Translations under genes and position numbers: made by a program
The notes under the pieces: generated by a model
The model's input: only the letters and a program-made list of their open reading frames with translations
Told to the model about the DNA's origin: nothing
Database searches by the model: none
Origin: Ruoffia tabacinasalis
Lineage (GTDB): Bacteria > Bacillota > Bacilli > Lactobacillales > Aerococcaceae
Length of the DNA stretch: 34,574 nt
Assembly (NCBI RefSeq): GCF_042652985.1
Contig: NZ_JBHSHQ010000033.1
Location: 1-34,574, forward strand
Direction: 5' to 3'
Part shown: positions 29,825-34,574 of the stretch, in pieces
Numbering within the stretch: the first letter of the stretch is position 1
Layout of the letters: every line of letters begins with the position of its first letter

Positions 29825-31999
29825 ATGAAAAATTTAATTAATCATTTAAAACCTCATTGGAAATGGGTTATTATTGCCCTTGTTGCGCATTTTATACAAG
29901 CATTCACAACGCTTTTATTACCAACATATACGTCTAACTTAGTCGATGTTGGGATTCAAAACAGTGGTGTGGAATTAGCAGTACCATTAAAAATGACAGC
30001 CGATTCAATGTCGGAATTCGAGATGTTATTATTACCTGAAGAACAGGAATTAATTGAAGAGAATTATACACAAGATGGAAACGGCCATTATACAATAAAA
30101 AGTTCCGTTGAAGAAAACGAAGAGCAGATGACAGCTTTAAGTGAATCTTTTGAGGTTCCTTTAGCTATGCATCAGACAATCTCAGGGATGTCTGAAGAAG
30201 AATTAGCAGCGGCAGCTCAAGAAAGTGACAGTTCAGAAGTGACGGACTTATCTGGTATGCGTGATGAGTACGTTGAACAAATGAATACACTCGGACCTGC
30301 GATGGTGCATTCAACAGCGATTCAATCAGTTTTAGAAACAACTGAAGAAGCTGGAGGAGACTTAAGTAGTACTCAAATTAACTACGTCTTAACGCAAGGT
30401 GGACAAATGTTACTGATTGCCTTAGTTGCATTCGGTGGCGGAGCACTTGCAGCTTATGTAGCAGCAGTCGTTGGTGCGAAAGTCGGAAGTACTTTAAGAA
30501 CAAAATCTTACGAAAAAGTTCTTCAGTTCTCTAATGAAGAGATGGAGAAATTCTCAACGGCTTCACTGATTACACGTGGGACAAACGACGTGCAACAAGT
30601 ACAAATGGTGGTAACAGTATTCTTTAGAATTGTGTTATTCTCACCAATGTTAGCGATTGGGGCATTATTTTATGTATTCCAATCACAAATTTCAATGTCT
30701 TGGATTACGATTTTAGCTCTATCACTTGTCGGAGTTCTTATGGGAATTCTTATGAGTGTTGTAATACCTAGATTCAAAGTGGTACAAAAACAAATTGATA
30801 AAGTGAACTTATTCGCCAGAGAGATCTTAACTGGGCTACAAGTTATTCGTGCATTTGGGCGACAAGATTTAGAATCTGAACGTTTTGATGGCGCGAACCA
30901 AGATTTACGTAATAGTTATATCTTTGTTGGTCGTACAATGGCATTAATGAATCCAATTTTATTACTGATTGCCAATGGTATTTCAGTCTTAATTATTTGG
31001 GTAGGTAGCCACCGTATTGGTGACGGCTTAATGCAAGTAGGTGAGATGATGGCATTTATCACTTATACAATGCAAGTCATCTTCTCATTCTTTATGTTAA
31101 CGATGATGTCAATTATGATTCCGCGTGCGATCGTTTCTGGGGAACGTATCCAAGAAATACTTGATACACCGTTATCTATCAATGATAAAGAAGACGTAAA
31201 AGTAATTGAATCACCAAAAGGTGTCGTAGAATTTGATAACGTCAGTTACAAATTTACTGGTGCAGATAATAATGTAATTAATAACATCAGCTTTACTGCA
31301 GAACCAGGTAAGACAACAGCAATTATTGGAGGTACCGGTAGTGGTAAATCAACGATCTTAAATTTATTAATGAGATTCTATGATGTATCAGAAGGATCAA
31401 TTAAGATTGATGGCGTTGATATCAGAGATATTAGTCAAGAACAACTCCGTGATATTATCGGATATGTACCACAAAAAGCGGTACTATTCTCAGGTACAAT
31501 TGAAAGTAATATTGGATACGGTGTTGATTCACTTTCTGATGAAGTAATGCATGAATCGGCTGATATTGCTCATGCAACTGAATTTATCGAAGAAAAAGAA
31601 CGTGGCTTTAAAGAACGTATCTCACAAGGTGGAGGTAATGTGTCTGGTGGGCAAAAACAACGTTTATCAATTGCTCGTGCCATTGCAAAACAACCTAAAG
31701 TGTTCATCTTTGATGACAGTTTCTCTGCTTTAGACTACAAGACCGATGCATCATTACGTCAAGCTTTAAGTGAAAAAGTTTCAGATGCTTCAATGATAAT
31801 CGTTGCTCAACGTATTAGTACGATCCTTGATGCTGAGCAAATTCTTGTTCTAGATGAAGGTAAAGTTGCTGGATTAGGTAATCACTTAGAATTAATGGAA
31901 ACAAGTGAAGTTTACCGCGAAATCGCAACATCTCAATTATCTCAAGTCGAATTAGATAATTATGAAGAACAATTTAAACAAGAGAGGGAGGGAGAATAA
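29825..31999 (+). CDS. Heterodimeric ABC exporter, degenerate-site subunit with external insert
   Basis: A 724-residue half-transporter: six-helix membrane domain, then ATPase. Between helix 1 (about 17-35) and helix 2 (about 195-215) lies an extra stretch of some 150 residues, acidic and hydrophilic, predicted outside the cell; standard half-transporters are near 580 residues. The ATPase has GGTGSGKST, VSGGQKQRLSIARA and a Walker B reading VFIFDDSFSALD, with Asp in place of the catalytic Glu. That marks the non-hydrolysing site of heterodimers such as LmrCD or TM287/288. The partner gene overlaps its stop by one base. Probably a drug or lipid exporter. Confidence 0.92.
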   Translation: MKNLINHLKPHWKWVIIALVAHFIQAFTTLLLPTYTSNLVDVGIQNSGVELAVPLKMTADSMSEFEMLLLPEEQELIEENYTQDGNGHYTIKSSVEENEEQMTALSESFEVPLAMHQTISGMSEEELAAAAQESDSSEVTDLSGMRDEYVEQMNTLGPAMVHSTAIQSVLETTEEAGGDLSSTQINYVLTQGGQMLLIALVAFGGGALAAYVAAVVGAKVGSTLRTKSYEKVLQFSNEEMEKFSTASLITRGTNDVQQVQMVVTVFFRIVLFSPMLAIGALFYVFQSQISMSWITILALSLVGVLMGILMSVVIPRFKVVQKQIDKVNLFAREILTGLQVIRAFGRQDLESERFDGANQDLRNSYIFVGRTMALMNPILLLIANGISVLIIWVGSHRIGDGLMQVGEMMAFITYTMQVIFSFFMLTMMSIMIPRAIVSGERIQEILDTPLSINDKEDVKVIESPKGVVEFDNVSYKFTGADNNVINNISFTAEPGKTTAIIGGTGSGKSTILNLLMRFYDVSEGSIKIDGVDIRDISQEQLRDIIGYVPQKAVLFSGTIESNIGYGVDSLSDEVMHESADIAHATEFIEEKERGFKERISQGGGNVSGGQKQRLSIARAIAKQPKVFIFDDSFSALDYKTDASLRQALSEKVSDASMIIVAQRISTILDAEQILVLDEGKVAGLGNHLELMETSEVYREIATSQLSQVELDNYEEQFKQEREGE

Positions 32000-33879
32000 T
32001 GGCAGATAAAGATACTCAACAAGAAGAAAAAGTACAAAATCAACCAAAAGTTGCTGGACCTCGTGGTCAAGGCGCCGCAGAAAAACCAAAAAACTTTAAA
32101 GATAGCTTACTTCGAATCTTTAAAGAAGTATTGAATTTTAAATGGGCAATGTTACTTGTCTTTTTTACGACTATTCTCTCTGTATTATTTAATATTATTG
32201 GTCCTCGTGAATTAGGTAAAGCCACTTCAACATTATTTGAAGGTGTGTTAGCTGAAGTTCAAGGAACAGGTTCGATTGAATTTAATGTAATTGGTAGAAT
32301 CTTATTAACAGTATTAGCCTTATACGTAGTGAGTTCAATTTTCAACTGGGTTCAAGGTTTTGTAATGACAGGTGTTACGGAGAATGTCACTTACGGTTTA
32401 CGTAAAAAGATGTTAGATAAGATTGATAATATGCCAATGAAATACTTTGAATCTCACTCACATGGTGAGGTCTTATCAAGAATTAGTAACGATATCGATA
32501 CACTTGGAGCTTCATTATCACAGAGTTTTGCTCAATTATTAAACTCAATTATGACAATGATCGGTATTGCGATTATTATGTTTACAATCAACTGGATACT
32601 CGCTTTAGTTGTATTAATTGTTGTACCAATTAGTTTAATTACGATCCGTATATTAATTAATGTGTCTCAAAAATACTTCCGTCAACAACAAGTATCACTT
32701 GGTGTAATTAACGGACAAATTGAAGAGAACTTCTCAGGACAAAATATTGTTAGAGCATTTAACCAAGAGGAGAACGTTATTGATGTCTTCTACAAAGATA
32801 ATGCTAAACTAGAAGAATCTGCGTGGAAATCACAGTTCTACTCAGGTGTTATGTTCCCATTCATGCGTTTCTTACAAAACTTTGGCTATGCTGCTGTTGT
32901 AATGGTTGGGGCATACCTTGTAATTATTGGTATGATTCGTGTTGGGGATATTCAAGCCTTTACTCAATACGTTAACCGATTTACACAACCTATCACTCAG
33001 TTAGCTCAAATTGTAACTTTATTACAAACAATGGTTGCAGCGGCTGAGCGTGTGTTTGAATTCTTAGATGAAGAAGAACAAGATCAAACAACAGGTAATG
33101 CTTTAGATATTGAAAATGTACACGGTGATGTATCATTTAACCATGTTCAATTTGGATATAATCCTGATCAACTCATCATTACAGACTTTAATGCCGATAT
33201 AAAAGCCGGACAAAAGGTTGCCTTAGTTGGACCGACAGGTGCTGGTAAATCAACAATGGTTAAGCTGTTAATGCGCTTCTATGATGTTGATAAAGGGTCA
33301 ATAAACTTAGATGGTGTTGACGTTAAAACGTATAGTCGTGCTAATTACCAACGTTCAATTTCGATGGTATTGCAAGATACTTGGTTATTTAACGGAACAA
33401 TTATGGAAAACATTCGTTACGGTCGATTAGATGCCACGGATGAAGAAGTGATTGAAGCAGCAAAAGCTGTTCATGTCCATAATTTCGTTAAGAACTTGCC
33501 TGGTGGCTATAACTTTGAAATTAACGAAGAAGCTTCAAACATCTCTCAAGGTCAAAAACAACTTGTGACGATTGCTAGAGCTTTATTATCAGACCGTCCA
33601 GTTCTTATTCTTGATGAGGCGACAAGTTCAGTTGATACACGTACTGAAATTCTCATCCAACAAGCGATGGACCGTATTGTAGAAGGTCGTACAAGTTTCG
33701 TTATTGCTCACCGTCTTTCAACGATTAAAAACTCTGATTTAATTCTATACATGGAAAACGGAGACATTGTTGAACAAGGGAACCATGACGAATTAATTGC
33801 TAGAGGTGGCAAATATGCAAATCTTTACAATAGTCAATTCGCTTCAGGTGGTTCACCGTTTGAAGAATTTGATGATTAA
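31999..33879 (+). CDS. Heterodimeric ABC exporter, catalytic subunit
   Basis: A 626-residue half-transporter, partner of the gene before it (stop and start share one base). A hydrophilic N-terminal tail (about 1-45) precedes six membrane helices. The ATPase has GPTGAGKST, VLILDEATSSVD with the catalytic Glu intact, and an altered signature ISQGQKQLVTIARA instead of LSGGQ. Its active Walker motifs pair with the normal signature of the partner, while its altered signature faces the partner's Asp site, as in known asymmetrical exporters. Substrate unknown; the MarR gene ahead suggests a toxic compound. Confidence 0.94.
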   Translation: MADKDTQQEEKVQNQPKVAGPRGQGAAEKPKNFKDSLLRIFKEVLNFKWAMLLVFFTTILSVLFNIIGPRELGKATSTLFEGVLAEVQGTGSIEFNVIGRILLTVLALYVVSSIFNWVQGFVMTGVTENVTYGLRKKMLDKIDNMPMKYFESHSHGEVLSRISNDIDTLGASLSQSFAQLLNSIMTMIGIAIIMFTINWILALVVLIVVPISLITIRILINVSQKYFRQQQVSLGVINGQIEENFSGQNIVRAFNQEENVIDVFYKDNAKLEESAWKSQFYSGVMFPFMRFLQNFGYAAVVMVGAYLVIIGMIRVGDIQAFTQYVNRFTQPITQLAQIVTLLQTMVAAAERVFEFLDEEEQDQTTGNALDIENVHGDVSFNHVQFGYNPDQLIITDFNADIKAGQKVALVGPTGAGKSTMVKLLMRFYDVDKGSINLDGVDVKTYSRANYQRSISMVLQDTWLFNGTIMENIRYGRLDATDEEVIEAAKAVHVHNFVKNLPGGYNFEINEEASNISQGQKQLVTIARALLSDRPVLILDEATSSVDTRTEILIQQAMDRIVEGRTSFVIAHRLSTIKNSDLILYMENGDIVEQGNHDELIARGGKYANLYNSQFASGGSPFEEFDD

Positions 33880-33897
33880 TGTCAATATTGAATAAGC

Positions 33898-33934
33898 AAA
33901 AGACATGAACAAATCGTTGTTAATGTCTTTTTTA
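33898..33934 (+). terminator. Terminator after the ABC exporter operon
   Basis: AAAAGACAT (33898-33906) pairs with ATGTCTTTT (33923-33931) with a short inner AAC/GTT, then a T-run. Confidence 0.88.
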
Positions 33935-33945
33935 TATGTTGAATT

Positions 33946-33959
33946 GCAATAATTATTGC
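33946..33959. repeat. Perfect palindrome near the insertion sequence end
   Basis: GCAATAATTATTGC is a perfect 14-base palindrome between the exporter terminator and the transposase stop. It probably belongs to the terminal repeat of the IS30-type element, but the exact border cannot be fixed without the other end. Confidence 0.5.
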
Positions 33960-33972
33960 GACAATTTTTTAT

Positions 33973-34574
33973 TTACTCAATTAATAAGAGTTCGTGTAAA
34001 AATACTTCCAAAGGTGTTTGGTAATCTAAGCATTTCCTAGGACGATTATTCATTAACCACAAAGCTTGGTTGAGTTCTTGGGAAATCACTCTAGCGAGGT
34101 CTGTTTTCTTAGGAAAAAACTCACGCAGTAAACCGTTAGAGTTCTCATTGGTTCCTCTTTGCCAGGCACTATAAGCATCGGCAAAATAAAAATCAATCCC
34201 TGCTGCTTCGACCTCAGGATAACAAGCAAATTCTTTTCCTCGATCTGAGGTAAAGGACTTTAAAGCTTCCTTAGGTAAGTTTTCTCTCAAATCTTCAATC
34301 GCAGTTTGCATAGCAACTTTAGTGCGATTTGGCATGGGTAAAGCAATATACATACGGCTTTTTCGTTCTGCAAAGCTCGCAAAACAACCTTTACTCTTAC
34401 CTCGAGAAGAAACAACTGTGTCGAGTTCCCAATGCCCGAACTCTTTTCGATTCTTCACAGATTTGGGGCGTTTTGAGATGGGAGTGCCGATATTAAACTT
34501 TCCACGCGTTTCTTGAGGCTCTCGACTTTTCCCTTTGTGTCTTAAGACAGTTAGGGGTACCTTTAAGATATCTT
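33973..34574 (-). CDS. IS30 family transposase, 5' part beyond window
   Basis: The C-terminal 200 residues or so of an IS30-family transposase on the minus strand. The frame stays open to the window edge: upstream of the possible GTG at 34458 it continues through KGKSREPQETRGKF and GTPISKRPKSV, a typical IS30 stretch, so the GTG is not the true start. The DDE residues are visible: Asp in FGHWELDTVVSSRGK, Asp in FTSDRGKEF, and Glu in RGTNENSNGLLREF. The C-terminus NRPRKCLDYQTPLEVF is intact, so this end looks functional. The helix-turn-helix part and the left end lie outside. Confidence 0.93.
   Translation of the reverse strand, partial: DILKVPLTVLRHKGKSREPQETRGKFNIGTPISKRPKSVKNRKEFGHWELDTVVSSRGKSKGCFASFAERKSRMYIALPMPNRTKVAMQTAIEDLRENLPKEALKSFTSDRGKEFACYPEVEAAGIDFYFADAYSAWQRGTNENSNGLLREFFPKKTDLARVISQELNQALWLMNNRPRKCLDYQTPLEVFLHELLLIE

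Larger units (their letters stand above)
33935..34574 (-). mobile_element. IS30-family insertion sequence, partial
   Basis: Transposase 3' portion plus a short AT-rich end. The element begins right after the exporter terminator. The border at about 33935 is estimated from the end of the terminator hairpin; the matching inverted repeat and any target duplication are outside the window. Confidence 0.7.

Noticed and set aside
34458..34460. GTG as the true start of the transposase
   Set aside because: The frame continues upstream to the window edge with recognisable IS30 sequence, so the gene is cut by the window.

Overview
The window is AT-rich Gram-positive DNA from a low-GC member of the Firmicutes, most likely order Lactobacillales. 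A Carnobacteriaceae or Aerococcaceae relative is my guess from gene content, not something the sequence proves. Signs of this are strong AGGAGG ribosome sites, a T-box riboswitch, an L27 protein with a cleavable N-terminus next to its Prp protease, a cre-type CcpA site, Lac-family PTS genes, and the trio PPDK, CcpN and PPDK regulatory protein.

Layout. 1-5435: radC, a cold-shock gene, an aldehyde dehydrogenase and mreBCD for cell shape. 5436-7590: an arginine-type T-box leader in front of two tandem secreted amino-acid-binding proteins that have no transporter genes nearby. 7684-10681: two dipeptidases (M20 PepV-like and M19) and a DUF1054 protein. 10690-11899: the rplU-prp-rpmA ribosomal operon with its leader and terminator. 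11945-12273: an array of eight 41-bp repeats. 12408-14207 (minus strand): an ABC-F protein behind an elaborate attenuator leader with a four-codon upstream ORF. 14311-16656: a MacB-like ATPase-permease fusion. 16674-16950: a second 41-bp array, unrelated in sequence to the first. 17046-18299 (minus strand): an Old Yellow Enzyme-like oxidoreductase. 18366-24984: a cell-wall amino-sugar salvage region (secreted protein and AnmK; then PTS IIA, a small membrane protein, IIB, IIC, MupG and an RpiR/MurR regulator). 25045-29244: ppdK-ccpN-PDRP. 29285-33934: a MarR regulator and a heterodimeric ABC exporter. 33935-34574: the 3' part of an IS30-family element cut by the window edge.

How the genes work together. 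The salvage region is the clearest system. The PTS would import and phosphorylate a muropeptide-derived sugar, MupG would cut it to MurNAc-6-phosphate, AnmK would feed the same pool from anhydro-MurNAc, and the RpiR/MurR protein would sense the phospho-sugar. A near-consensus cre site lies just downstream of the PTS promoter. The etherase MurQ that should use MurNAc-6-phosphate is not in the window. The ppdK trio couples pyruvate/PEP interconversion to a repressor and to a kinase/phosphorylase. The MarR-exporter operon looks self-regulated through a nested palindrome.

Most unusual items: two unrelated tandem arrays that share a 41-bp period and both fill convergent gene gaps; the ABC-F attenuator with an MIII upstream ORF; the T-box-controlled binding proteins that lack a lipid-anchor cysteine; and the flavin oxidoreductase that has lost the usual substrate-binding histidine pair.
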